From contig CM028378.1 in assembly GCA_013146195.2 (NCBI GenBank), positions 11,585,350 to 11,649,349 on the forward strand: a stretch of DNA of 64,000 bases. Direction: 5' to 3'. How positions within the stretch are numbered: position 1 is the first letter of the stretch; every line of letters begins with the position of its first letter. This document shows positions 1 to 10,805 of this stretch, piece after piece. The position numbers were made by a program, and so were the translations under genes. The DNA is from Codonopsis lanceolata. Lineage: Eukaryota; Streptophyta; Magnoliopsida; Asterales; Campanulaceae. The notes beneath the pieces were generated by a model. That model searched no databases and had not been told where the DNA came from. It saw only the letters and a program-made list of their open reading frames with translations.

Positions 1-27
1 CCCTATCGAAGGCTAGTTGGAAGACTT

Positions 28-675
28 ATGTATCTCACTATTTCAAGACCAGACATTGCCTATGGGGTTCATATCCTCAGTCAGTTCATGGCTTCTCCTA
101 TCATTGATCACTGGTCTGCAGCCCTAAGACTTGTGAAATATCTCAAAGGCAGTCCTAGTCAAGGACTCTTCTTCTCTACTAATAGCTCTTTATCTTTAAG
201 AGCTTTATGTGATTCTGATTGGGCCTTCTGTCTCATTACTAGAAGATCTATCTCTGGCTGTTGTGTCTTCCTAGGAGAATCTCTTATTTCTTGGAAGTGT
301 AAAAAGCAACCTACTGTGAGCAGATCCTTTGCAGAAGCTGAGTATAGGAGCATGGCTAACACATGTTGTGAGCTCAAATGGCTTCTTGCTTTACTATAAG
401 ACTTCCAGATTCCTCTTTCCCTTCCATTCCATTGCACTATGATAATAAATCTGCCCAGCACATTGCAACCAATCCAGTTTTCCATGTAAGGACTAAACAC
501 ATTGACATTGATTGTCATGTGGTCAAAGAAATGGTACCCTAAGGACTTATATTCACCCCTTTCATCCCTTCCTCTGAACAGCCAGCTGATTTAATCACTA
601 AAGCTCTCTCCTCTGCCCAGTTCTTTCACTTACTATCCAAGTTGGAAGTTACGAATCTATTATCCACTATCAACT
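28..675 (+). pseudogene. Ty1/copia RNase H, 3' end of pol (fragment)
   Basis: C-terminal part of a copia polyprotein: the RNase H that removes RNA from the RNA:DNA hybrid during reverse transcription. The first frame (28-399) reads YLTISRPDIAYG, then ALCDSDWA, then SFAEAEYR, the usual copia RNase H order with catalytic Asp and Glu. After a frameshift near 399 the protein continues in another frame with DNKSAQHIATNP, RTKHIDIDCHVVKE and SEQPADLITKAL, ending just before a purine tract and LTR. The window edge cuts off everything upstream. At least one frameshift and a stop make it non-functional. The family call is firm; I do not assign the lineage. Confidence 0.9.
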
Positions 676-685
676 TGAAGGGGGA

Positions 686-974
686 TGATTAGAATTGTTA
701 TCATTCACAAGACTATCTACAAGGGCAGCAGTCAAAGGCAAGAGACTCTGAAGTACTAATGTCAGACTAGGAGGATATGAATTAGAAATATTAAATTAGT
801 TCATTTCTGTTAGGATTCGTTTTCCTTTTCCTTAAAGGATTATGTTTCCTTTTCTAAATCTACTCTATCTCAGTAACTATATATAAACTCTTTCGGTTGT
901 TCTTTCTAATCAATTAAAAAGGAATACAAAATATATTACTCTAATTTCTGCATACTCAATACTCAAATTTTCAA
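686..974 (+). mobile_element. 3' LTR of the copia fragment (right end approximate)
   Basis: The purine tract GAAGGGGGA at 677-685 is followed directly by TGATTAG, the expected start of a 3' LTR. A TATA-like ACTATATATAAACTC lies at about 876-890. The right end is uncertain: CA dinucleotides at 951-952 and 973-974 both fit, and no target duplication can be tested because the 5' end is outside the window. Confidence 0.6.
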
Positions 975-1308
975 ATAATAAGCTGCTAAAAGTGTTATTT
1001 TCTTAAAAAGTTTGACTTTCAAACGGGGACTTTTTGCCCGAAACGGATGGTGTATTAGTGATAGTGAAACACACGATGAGGGCGAGACGACTCAAAGAGC
1101 CCACACATGTAGCCAATGTTAGTATTCTCTTATAAAATTATCATACATCAATCCCTCGATTGTTCATTATCAAGAATCAAATAACCAAAAGCAGAAGCGT
1201 ACCTGCATCCATATTTAATGTGATGAACTTGTGTGGTTTAGACTCTTCAGAATGATCATTTATTAGAGGTTTATTCAACCAAAAGACGATCACTGAATCC
1301 ATAATCTA
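975..1308. other. Spacer, nothing recognised
   Basis: No ORF, RNA gene or repeat recognised between the copia LTR and the chromovirus LTR. Confidence 0.5.
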
Positions 1309-1548
1309 TGTAATGCCCCAAAATTTAGGCCCAACTACAGGGGCCCACATAATGGTCACGTTACCAATAACCTCAATATCATACCAAACCTAAAACGTAA
1401 TTAATGTATCTTCCACGTAAGCATCAAATATCCAAGCATAAATCCTTAATAATTTGCTTACAAATTTCAAAATACATGTCTAAATAAGACTCTCAAATTC
1501 AAGTTAACGATTACAAAATAGTAGTCCATAACATAACGAAATTTTATT

Positions 1549-2292
1549 GGGGAAAATTCTGGCCGGTTCCTTTTTTAAAATTTATAACCCCAAAAGTCCA
1601 TCGCTTGAAGAAACTATAATGGGTCTGTGCTGTGTTGAAGAATTTTTAAATTTTTTTTTATTCATGAAATATGAAACTATAATGGATTTGTACTGGGCTT
1701 AATAATTCTTCAGTTGGGACGAAAATGGAGAAAGAAGAGGAAGAAGAAGACTTACAACAGAGGAGATGGACGAAATATGTGGAGGACGTGGTCTGGTTCT
1801 TTATGATTTTGTATCGCGGTTCAAAAATTAATGCTCTAAATTTGATGAATTGCGGTTCAAAAATAGACTAGCAATTACACTATTGAACCGCGATGCAAAA
1901 ATTAATGAATCGCGGTTCAAAAATAGATTAGCAATTACACTATTGAACCGCAGTGCAAAAATTAATGCACTAAAATTGATGAATCGCTTTACAAAAATAG
2001 ACTAGCAGTTACACTATTGAACCACGGTGCAAAATTAATTCAATAAAAATTGTTGAATCGCGGTTCAAAAATAGACCAGCAGTTATAATATTGAACCGTG
2101 GTGCGAAAAATAATGCGATAAAATTGATAAAAATCGCGGTGCAAAAATAATGACATCCGTAACGCGTCTACGATTCTTTAAGGGGTATCATAGCCATTTT
2201 GCCACCAAAAGTGACTTTTTTCGGTTGAAAATAAAAAAGGTGTACTTCAGCGATTAAAAGTTTCAAAAAGTTGACTGGCCCGCAATTTTTTC
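1549..2292. mobile_element. Non-autonomous Mutator-like element, copy 1
   Basis: A 744 bp element with imperfect terminal inverted repeats of about 40 bp (left GGGGAAAATTCTGGCCGGTT; right end in complement GAAAAAATTGCGGGCCAGTC). It is flanked by exact 9 bp direct repeats AATTTTATT at 1540-1548 and 2293-2301, as expected for Mutator superfamily insertion. It has no transposase. The interior is a tandem array of short palindrome-rich units. A second, longer copy lies inverted at 38501-39684. The superfamily call is inferred from the 9 bp duplication. Confidence 0.75.
1795..2165. repeat. Internal minisatellite of the Mutator-like element (copy 1)
   Basis: About five diverged units of roughly 70-80 bp, each containing GCGGTTCAAAAATAGACTAG, then ACACTATTGAACCGCGGTGC, then AAATTAATG..AATTGATGAATC. 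The CCGCGG/GAACCGCGGTTC core is self-complementary. The same units, reverse-complemented, fill 38640-39300. Confidence 0.85.
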
Positions 2293-3416
2293 AATTTTAT
2301 TCTCTTCAATTGGGTCCACACGAACCGATCTAAATTTCAATTCCTTACTTATGTCTTGAAAGAAAAGGAGTAGGAAAATGGTGAGCGAACAAAGCCTAGT
2401 AAGTTCATATACAACCCCTCCGATTTCTAAGGAGGAGTTGATGGGAAAGGAAGTCAACATTATATAGTGTCATATAAAATAGAATTATCAAAGAAGTTAT
2501 TTTTTTTTTCGAATTCTACAATACTAATTACACATTTACCGAATAAGAAATTACTAAATTCAAAAGAACAAATCAAATCAATATCAAATACTAAGGAGGA
2601 TGTTATGATCACATAAGCCGTCATTTTAGATCCAAACAAAAGGTGGCTCTAAGAAACCTCAATATCAAAGCACCCCAAAGGGGTCTAAAGCAAAATGGTA
2701 TATCCGGATTACCTCATCATAGTTCCTATGTTATAGTGTTGCCTTAACAAGCTAAATGGTCGTTCGAGTTGTCTTAGTGATCATAATGAAGTTTTTCAAA
2801 AATAATTATGAATTCAACAAAATCAAATACAAATGATAACCGAATAAAATGTCACACATCGAGTTTAAACTATTTCGTGATATTCATAAAGTAATTCACA
2901 ATTAAGAATAACGAAAGAATGGATACGAAAGGATTTCAAATTCAAATACCAACCAAAGGTAGGCACATGTTTGCAAAGAAAAGTAAATACCAAAGAAATA
3001 GCGGAAGCGTAACAATTTGAAATTAAAAAATTCAAATAACCTAAATGACGCATATTCCCTTACCTTAACGATGCTGTGAAAATTAGCTTGAACACAACGA
3101 ACCGCTACCTGTGTTTATCTGAATCTAAATTATCATAATACATAAAACAATTATGAATAGGGACCTTCTAGTAACTTTTAAAATTCAATACATAATGAAC
3201 AATCCATAAATATAACGTTATTATAATTATATAAGGTCTATTTCTAACTGTTGTAGCTTGAGGATAAGTTTCTGAAAGTATAAGAACTTATTAATTCAAT
3301 CTTCAAAGTTAGGAGATGAATCTGTAAAACAGATTCATCACTCACGGTCACCGAAATCTATCTTGGTTTCCTGTTTTTTTGGTGTGAATGATTTTGACTT
3401 CCAACTTCATAAATTA

Positions 3417-3513
<97 letters not shown>
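3417..3513. repeat. (AT)n microsatellite
   Basis: Nearly uninterrupted AT dinucleotide run of about 95 bp inside the chromovirus LTR. An apparent reading of alternating Tyr-Ile across it is an artefact. Confidence 0.97.
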
Positions 3514-3514
<1 letters not shown>

Positions 3515-4548
3515 CATTATTTCTTTCCTTCATCCAGTACTCCACTCCATATTCTTCTTTGTTTGTTTCTCTTTTCTTCCAGCATTTCGTCCTTTCTATT
3601 TCTTCTTCTTCTTATTTTTTTTCTTCGGTCTACGCCATTGTTCTTCTACTTGGGGTTTTTTCTTCAATGAAACAACCAAACGAAAACCCATTTGCAAAAT
3701 TCAATTGCAGAACCAATTTATAGGTTATCCCCATAGAACCCATATATATATCTGACCTCAATTTTTTTGAATTCAAGGACGATAATATTTGAAACTAAAT
3801 TTCATATTTCGTCCGTGCTTTCTTCTTCGATTTCTAAACACCCATAAACATACATATATATACTCAATATCTACCTATCTTTCTCTGTCCAACAACATTC
3901 TCACAGGAAGTTCAAGTTACCAGCAACATGGAAATCGAACGTACTATGCTTCGGAAAGATTGTTGCTTACCTCGATCCGCTTTGCGTCACAACCGACGAG
4001 CTTTCCTTCCTCTTCCGCCATCCTTCTCCCGTACGTCTTCTTGGTAACTTCTCTCACGATTTTCGGCTCTCTCTCTCTCTATGTGTGTGCCTAGTTTGGA
4101 AAGTGATTTTCTTCATCTCTTTCCCTTTTTATTTCCAAGGAGAGTCCGTTCATTTGCCCACCGATTTGTCTCCACCGTTTCCCCTTTCGGCGATTCTCCT
4201 TCCCGGTTGAGTCTACGTCTCCACCTTTTCTGTTTACTTTTATTTTATTCCTTTTTTTTCCACCACTATTGTTATTTTAACTAATCCTAATGAGCCAAGC
4301 AAATTAATAGAGCTCACTATCCAAGCCCAATCAAAATAAACAAGATCCAACTTTGATCTTATATCATTAAATCACTAATAGGCCCAAAAGATATTAAGGT
4401 TAGCCCAAAACAAATTACAATACCAATAATATAATCAAAATTTATAATCAAATTTTTTATTCAAAATTCAGGTATATTACACTCTTACCCCCTTAAACAA
4501 AGTTTAGTCGTCTAAACTTTACGTCAAAGTAGCCAAAGGACTTGGAAT

Positions 4549-4987
4549 AGTTAAGGGAACTTGTCTCGCATATCTTCTTCCAGCTCCCATGTGGCTTCTC
4601 TCTCGGTATGATTACTCCACTGAACCTTGACATATGGAATAGTTCATTTCCTCAATACTTGATCTTTCCGGTCAACAATTCGGACTGGCTCCTCATCATA
4701 ACTCAGGTCTTTTCGAAATTTTAACGGTTCATACTCAATCACATGGTTTGGATCCGTGACATACTTCCTTAGCATCGACACATGAAATACGTTGTGCACT
4801 CTAGATAGTGTAGACGGAAAGGCTAGTCTGTAAGCAACCTTACCAACTCTCTTTAGTATTTCAAATGGTCCCACAAATCTTGGACTAAGCTTGCCCCGAA
4901 TACCAAACCTTATGACCCCTCTTGTGGGTGAGATTTTAAAGAATACATGGTCCCCCACTTTAAATTCGAGCCCGCGTCAATGGTTGT
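4549..4987 (-). pseudogene. Chromovirus pol 3' end: integrase C-terminal region and chromodomain-like tail
   Basis: The minus-strand frame reads LEFKVGDHVFFK, KLSPRFVGPFEIL, VAYRLAFPSTLS and VHNVFHVSMLRKYV, the conserved linker after the integrase core in Tekay/Del-type Ty3/gypsy elements. A stop falls after QVLRK; beyond it the same frame continues with TIPYVKVQW and EREATWELEEDM, the chromodomain-like tail that directs integration to heterochromatin in this group. The purine tract and 3' LTR follow. The upstream part is lost: the Athila LTR begins in the codons just before LEFKVGD, so the Athila element inserted into this gene. Confidence 0.88.
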
Positions 4988-5202
4988 TGATCGATGTATT
5001 TCATACGTCGATTTTATATACTTCCATGATTTAAATTATGCTATTTCACGAGGTTTTTGGTTACTAATATATGTTTTCGGTGAGTTTTGTAAGTTTCAGG
5101 ATTAATTGTAAAAATACGCGAAACTCCAGGGTTTTAAGTGCAAATTTCAAGAAGGGTCAAAAAGGAAAAATGAAGAAAAGATAAAAGCTGTCAACACTGG
5201 AC

Positions 5203-5346
5203 ACCTTGCGGACGCAAGGTGCCTTAGACCTTGCGACCGCAAGGTAGGCAGTACGGGTCCTTGAGCCGGAAACCAAGAAATCAAAAGGCCACACACACTG
5301 GAGACCTTGCGGACGCAAGGTATCCAGCACCTTGCGACCGCAAGGT
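5203..5346. repeat. Four copies of an 18 bp palindrome in the Athila U3 region
   Basis: ACCTTGCG-NN-CGCAAGGT occurs at 5203-5220 and 5304-5321 (spacer GA) and at 5228-5245 and 5329-5346 (spacer AC). The 8 bp arms are perfect in all four copies. They form two pairs with a 25 bp step, and the pairs are offset by 101 bp, so a block of about 100 bp has duplicated. They lie 60-200 bp upstream of the TATA box, where LTR enhancers usually sit. Possible transcription-factor sites or hairpins; function unknown. Confidence 0.9.
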
Positions 5347-5403
5347 GGTCAGAATGCGACTTATTCGGATTTTCACACAGTCATTCGATCCAAACACAAC
5401 TCC

Positions 5404-5416
5404 CGAGTATATATAG
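5404..5416 (+). promoter_or_regulatory. Candidate TATA box of the Athila LTR
   Basis: GAGTATATATAGAAG in the 5' LTR, downstream of the palindrome cluster and about 900 bp before the LTR end. It is the clearest TATA match in this LTR. Confidence 0.55.
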
Positions 5417-6310
5417 AAGCCAGATGCCGAGCCAAAGCATAAGGAGGACGGCTGGAAGCTCTCTTTCATAGATTTTAGGTAGTTTTTAGATTGTATAACA
5501 TAGTTAGATTGTGTAATTTCAAGTATTGAAGATCAAATCATGTATCCGATCATCTCCATGTGCTGTTCATTGTCTATGATGAACTAAATCATCCATAATC
5601 TAGGAGGTGGGAGGTAACTTGTATCAACTTTATGTTTTGATTCTTATATATGTGTTCATTCAATGCTTGTTGATTGTGTTGTTTATCAATCCCTATATTA
5701 TTTTGCTTTGAACAAATGAATGTAATCGCAAATAATAAAGGCTTAGAGGTGCGGATAACTGCATGACCAAGTGCATATGTCGTACACTGGCTCACCAACA
5801 CAATAAATTGGACCTATCGATGCACGAGAGTGATAAGTTAGGACCAGGTTCTTACATGATCTAGGTGACAGATAGATCATAAATCTAGGTGACAGCTAGA
5901 TTGACAGTTCCTGTGCTTAGGATATAGAATGGATGAATTTTGTGGGGATGGAGGCTGAATCAATTGTTCAAGAGACTATATCTATTTTTAGTGAACGAAC
6001 CCAAGACATTGAATGACATTATTATGAATTGAACATAAAGGAGATATAAGTGAAACCCAGAATCCTAGATTGCCACCCACCATAAGATCTTCATATCTGT
6101 TATTACTGTCTAATTAGTTAAACATCTATAAATAGTAGTTTAGAATAGAATTAAACATAAAACCCCCTTTAGATTAATAATTTGCTATCAATAATTGCAC
6201 TGTTCGTGATCACTTGTCTCTGTGGGTTCGACCCTTGCTTCCAATACTATTCTATAATAGTCTTGTTCACTTGCAAGGAAAAAGATTAATTAAAACATCG
6301 ATCAAGTTTT

Positions 6311-6327
6311 TGGCGCGTTCTTGGGGA
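6311..6327 (+). other. Degenerate primer-binding site (tRNA-Asp type)
   Basis: TGGCGCGTTCTTGGGGA starts 6 bases after the LTR end. The usual plant site complementary to the tRNA-Asp 3' end begins TGGCGCCGTTGCCGGGGA; this copy has lost a C and has further changes, so priming would be weak. Confidence 0.7.
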
Positions 6328-6480
6328 CAAGCTAGTTCACGTAGTTAGTTTGTTGGTAGCGTAGTTTTTAATTTAATTTAGTTTTTAGTTTAATTTTCAG
6401 TTTTCATAAAAATAAAAATACAAAAAGATTTTATTTTATTTTAATAGTTAGTTGTTTTTAAATTGCTTTAGATTATTTTT

Positions 6481-8011
6481 ATGCACGGTCGTAGATCTTT
6501 AAATCCTAAATTGGTAGACTTAAATCAAGATATAAATATTGTTAGAAGAAATCAAGAAGTTCTTGAAAATCTAGCTCCCGAGTTTGATAATCAAGACCAA
6601 TTGAATCAAGAGGATCCTCTGGTTGATCCTCCAATGGAAGAAAATAACAATAATCGTAATCCTGAAAACCTAGTTGACCCAGTCAATAGGAATCAAAGAG
6701 AAGAAGAGCCTGCAAGAAGAAATATGGAAGTAGTGGTAAATCAAAGAACTATTAATGACTTTAGTAGACCTTCATTAAATGTTGTGACATCATGTTTAGT
6801 CTTGCCGATCTTTGTTAGGAATTTTGAGTTAAAAGGTCATTATTTTAATGCCATACCATCTTTTCATGGGATGCCCCATGAAGATCTGTCGCTTTCTTAA
6901 GAGAATATGAATACATGATGAGTACTTTTCCTTTAGGAGGGTTGACTGAAGATCAAATCAAAATGAAATATTTTCCCAATGCATTAAAAGAATTGGCAAA
7001 GAGATGGTTTATGAACCTAACACCAAATAGTGTTTATACTTGGGCACAATTATATGATTTGTTTATGAGCAAATTTTACAAACATGCATCTCTTACGGAG
7101 TATAGAAAACAAATCATGTCATTCCAAAATGAACCAGTGAAACATTCCATGAGTCATGGGATAGATTTAAAAATCTGTTCATTATGTGTCCTCATCATAA
7201 TTTGGCTCAACATGTGTTAGTGCTTCAATTTTATCATGGTCTTTCGCCAGGCTTACAAACTATGGTTGATAGTGCAGCTGGTGGTTCTATTAATAGAATG
7301 ACACCAGAAGCACTAGAAGAATTATTTGAGATGCTAAGTATTAATTCCCAACAGAAAAGTGCTAGAGGTAAAAATAGGAGCCTATATCAATTGCAAGATA
7401 ATTCAAATACACAAGCTCAATTTGAAAATTGGCAAATTCAAGAAGCATGTGCCTTTTGTGGATTATATTCTCATGCTACTAATTTTTGTCCGTCAAGTGC
7501 TATGTATTCTGAACAGGCTAATGCTATGAATATGTACCCTCAAAGGCCAAGGAATGATCCCTATTCAAACACATATAATCCTGGTTGGAGGAATCATCCT
7601 AACTTTTCTTGGGGAGGAAATAAGCCTTTGCAACCTCAACAATTCCAACCTCAACCACCACAACCTCCACAGTTGCCAAATCAAAATCAGTTGAGAATTG
7701 AAGAAGTTCCCAAGCAAGAAGTAGCTAGTAAAGGTCAAGCAGCTTTGATGAAGTACATGCTTGAAGAAATTGAAAATCTAAAGAAACACATTGCAAATTC
7801 AGAAGTTGATAAAAGAGAAGAAGGGAAGTTCCCTAGTCAAACTGAGCAAGCTAAGTCAATCACCGTCCTGCGAAGCGGTAAGGTGATAGGTGAAGAGGTA
7901 AGTGATCCTGATCCTTCTTCTAATATGCCTGCTACAGTAGAAAATTCTGAAAAGGTAATTGAAAAAAATTCGAAAAAGATAGTGATAGTAATAAAGAAAT
8001 TAATGACTTAA
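6481..8011 (+). pseudogene. Athila gag
   Basis: Structural capsid polyprotein. The ATG at 6481 follows a long AT-rich leader; the N-terminal part is rich in Asn, Glu and Gln. After frameshifts near 6900 and 7190 the retrotransposon gag core reads FNAIPSFHGMPHEDLS, KYFPNALKELAKRWFMNL, YDLFMSKFYKHASL and VLQFYHGLSPGLQTMVDSAAGG. A Cys-rich stretch (ACAFCGLYSHATNFCPS) looks like the single zinc knuckle of Athila gag. A Pro/Gln-rich linker follows, then a coiled-coil-like segment before the protease. Two frameshifts prevent a full product. Confidence 0.88.
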
Positions 8012-8118
8012 GTAATCAAGAGGTAGAAAAAGAAGTAGAAGTAGAAGTAGATGTTCCAAATAAGGAACAAGAGAAAGAAATTCAAAATAAAGATAATACA
8101 ATTGAAGTTGAAAAAGAG

Positions 8119-9076
8119 TTGGATCAAGAAGAAGAGGAACCTTATGTGGCTCCACCACCCTATGTTCCTCCAATTCCGTTTCCAAGAAGACTTATGAAAA
8201 ACCGAATGGACAAACAATTCACGGAAATTTATAATATGTTATCCAAAGTAAATGTTAATTTACCTTTGCTTAATGTTATTAAAAATATTCCAGCTTATGC
8301 AAAGTTTTTCAAAGATCTTCACTCTAAGAAACACAAGTTTGAAAACAATGAAAAGATTGTTGTTTCGGAAAATGTAAGTTCTGTTTTACAACCCGAATTA
8401 CCACCTAAGTTGAAAGACCCCGGTAGTTTTAATATCCAAGTTTCCTTGGGAAGCTCTAAAAAGATGAAAACAATGCTAGATTTAGGAGCAAGTATTAATT
8501 TGATGCCTTTTGCGGTCTATAAACAGTTAGGTTTAGGAGAACTAAAACCCACTACTATGCAATTACAATTAGCTAATCGTTCAGTTAAATATCCTTTGGG
8601 TATAGTGGAAGATATCCTAGTTCAAAGTTGATAAATTAATCATACCGATTGACTTTGTGGTTCTAGAGATGGAAAGGAAGATATGCACCAATAATGAAGT
8701 CCCAATATTGTTAGGCAGACCATTTATGGCAACTGCCAATACAATGATTAATGTGAAAAATGGTAAACTCACAATGTCAGTCCTAGGTGAAACTGTTGAA
8801 ATTTCTGTGTTTCATGTTATGAATAGACCTAGTGATATAAGTGTCTGTTTTTCAATAGATGAGATTGAAAAATTATCAACCGAAACTTTTGAAGAAGAGG
8901 AAGATTATGAGAGAGATAGATTTATTGTCTATGATGATAGCCCTATTCCTCCCATAAAAATTGACATTGAGGAAATTGAAAGAGAAATTGAAGAAGAGGA
9001 AAGATTAGAGAGAGAAAAATTAGAAGCTAATGAAAAGAAAAATGAAGAAGGTAAAGAAATAAAAATAGAATCATAA
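8119..9076 (+). pseudogene. Athila aspartic protease region
   Basis: Processes the polyprotein. The active-site motif reads MLDLGASINLMPF at about 8476-8514; the DLG form, rather than DTG/DSG, is usual in Athila elements. Downstream come LQLANRSVKYPLG and, after a stop/frameshift at 8631, IPIDFVVLEME and VPILLGRPFMATANTMINV. The region ends in a very acidic Glu/Lys/Ile-rich linker before RT. Confidence 0.85.
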
Positions 9077-9267
9077 AATAATTCTGATGAATTGGAAAAA
9101 GTAGTGGAAGAAAGTTAGGAAATTAAAGAAGATGAAGTAGAGATTCTGAAATCTCTCTTTGAAGAAATTGAGATAGAAAATCTAGAGGAATAAAATAAGG
9201 AAGAAAGCAAGAAGAGAATAATGAGGCTAAAATTAAAGAAACTATTAAAGTAGAAAATTCTGAATTT

Positions 9268-10360
9268 ATGTCATGCATTAATTCTCCCAAAGTCGAAGAA
9301 CTAAATCCATTACCATCCCACTTAAAATATGCATTTTTAGGGGAAGGTAACACTTTGCCTGTTATTATAGCAGTCGACTTAACGGAAAAGCAAGAAGCTA
9401 GTTTGTTAAAAGTTTTATGGACACATAGAGAAGCCTTAGGATGGTCTTTAGCTGACTTAAAAGGAATTAGTCCTTCTATGTGCATGCATAAAATACATTT
9501 AGAAGAAGGTAGTAAACCTTCAAGAGAAAGGCAAAGGAGACTTAACCCACACATGGAAGAAGGTGTTAGGAAAGAAGTTCTTAAGCTCTTAGATGCGGGT
9601 ATAATTTACCCTATATCAGATAGTAAATGAGTTAGTCCTGTTCAAGTAGTTCCTAAAAAGTCGGGATTACTGTTGTTAAAAATGAGAAAGATGAATTAGT
9701 CCCTACAAGGACTATAACTGGTTATAGAATGTGTATCGATTTGCGGAAATTAAATGCGGCAACTAGGAAAGATCACTTTCCTTTGCCATTTATTGACCAA
9801 ATCCTTGAAAGACTAGCCGGTCATGAATATTATTGCTTTCTTGATGGTTTTTCGATATAATCGATCCTGTTGCACCCGAAGACCAAGAGAAAACAACTTT
9901 CACATGTCCCTTTGGTACTTTTGCTTTTAGGAGAATGCCTTTTGGATTGTGTAATGCACCAGCTACTTTTCAAAGATGCATGATTTCTATATTCTCAGAT
10001 TTAGTTGAAAGATGCGTAGAAGTTTTCATGGACGATTTTTCAATTTTTGGAAATTCTTTTGATCACTGTTTAGAAAACCTTACATCTGTCCTAAAAAGAT
10101 GCTGCGAAACTAATTTAACTTTAAGTTGGGAGAAAAGTCACTTCATGGTAAAACATGGAATTGTCTTAGGGCATGTTGTTTCAAATAAAGGCATTGAAGT
10201 TGACAAAGCTAAAATCGAAGTTATTTCACAACTACCCCTTCCCACTTCAGTTAAAGGAGTTCGAAGTTTTCTTGGCCATGCTGGTTTTTACCGAAGATTT
10301 ATAAAAGATTTTTCCAAAATCTGTAAACCTCTATGTAATTTGCTAGCAAAAGATACATAA
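9268..10360 (+). pseudogene. Athila reverse transcriptase
   Basis: RNA-dependent DNA polymerase. The first part (9268-9630) has LPSHLKYAFLG, LKVLWTHREALGWSLADLKGI and EVLKLLDAGIIYPISDS. The middle (9631-9934) is frameshifted with stops, but YRMCIDLRKLNAATRKD and HFPLPFIDQILERLAGHEYY can be followed across frames. The last part (9935-10360) holds MPFGLCNAPATFQRCM, the catalytic VFMDDFSIFG (intact Asp pair), WEKSHFMVKHGIVLGH and RSFLGHAGFYRRFIKDFSKI. Several disruptions make it inactive. Confidence 0.92.
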
Positions 10361-10805
10361 TTTATTTTTGATAAAGAATGTTTAGAAGCTTTTAATTTAT
10401 TAAAAGAAAAGTTAACTATCTTGCCTCAATTTTATCCGCCCCGATTGGTCACTTCCTTTTGAAATCATGTGTGATGCATCGATTTTGCGATTGGAGCCGT
10501 GTTAGGACAAAGGGTAGATAGAAAGCCTCATGTGATCCATTATGCTAGTAGAACTCTAAATGATGCTCAATTGAATTATACAACTCTTGAAAAGGAATTT
10601 TTAGCAAGAGTATATGCTTTAGAAAAAAATTAGATCATATCTGCTAGGATCAAAGGTGATAATTTTTTCTGATCATTCTGCATTGAAATATCTGTTAAGT
10701 AAGAAGGATGCTAAACCAAGATTAATTAGATGGATGTTATTGTTACAATAATTTGACATTACTATCAAGGATAAAAAGGGAATCGAGAATGTTGTAGTCG
10801 ACCAC
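10361..10805 (+). pseudogene. Athila RNase H
   Basis: Degrades the RNA strand of the hybrid. Recognisable pieces across several frames are FDKECLEAFNLLKEKL, the FAIGAVLGQR segment after a damaged catalytic region, KPHVIHYASRTLNDAQLNY and TTLEKEFLA. Stops near 10460, 10630 and 10700 break it. It lies between RT and integrase as expected for gypsy elements. Confidence 0.82.

Larger units (their letters stand above)
1309..4481 (-). mobile_element. 3' LTR of a Tekay/Del-like chromovirus
   Basis: Read on the minus strand, a purine tract (complement of 4482-4500, TTAAGGGGGTAAGAG) is followed by TGTAATATACC. The left boundary on the plus strand is TGTAATGCCCC, i.e. GGGGCATTACA at the LTR end, giving TGTAA...TTACA termini. 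The pol tail lies directly upstream on the minus strand, so this is the 3' LTR. Its 3.17 kb includes a 744 bp Mutator-like insertion and an AT microsatellite; without the insertion and its duplicated target the LTR is about 2.4 kb. A minus-strand TATA-like stretch is at about 3851-3862. The ORFs inside are low-complexity readings. Confidence 0.65.
4988..6304 (+). mobile_element. 5' LTR of the Athila-type element
   Basis: Bounded by a perfect 9 bp inverted repeat: TGATCGATG at 4988-4996 and CATCGATCA at 6296-6304, immediately followed by the primer site. Length 1317 bp. It contains a cluster of palindromes (5203-5346), a TATA box (about 5406) and a short repeat TCTAGGTGACAG near 5861-5900. No second copy is available for dating. 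Confidence 0.85.

Noticed and set aside
3363..3755. 130-residue ORF with a long Tyr-Ile repeat
   Set aside because: It is a reading of the (AT)n microsatellite; the flanks have no protein-like features. The similar ORF at 47669-47956 is rejected for the same reason.
5231..5469. Overlapping ORFs on both strands around the Athila palindromes
   Set aside because: They lie in LTR promoter sequence and are open because of the GC-rich palindromes.
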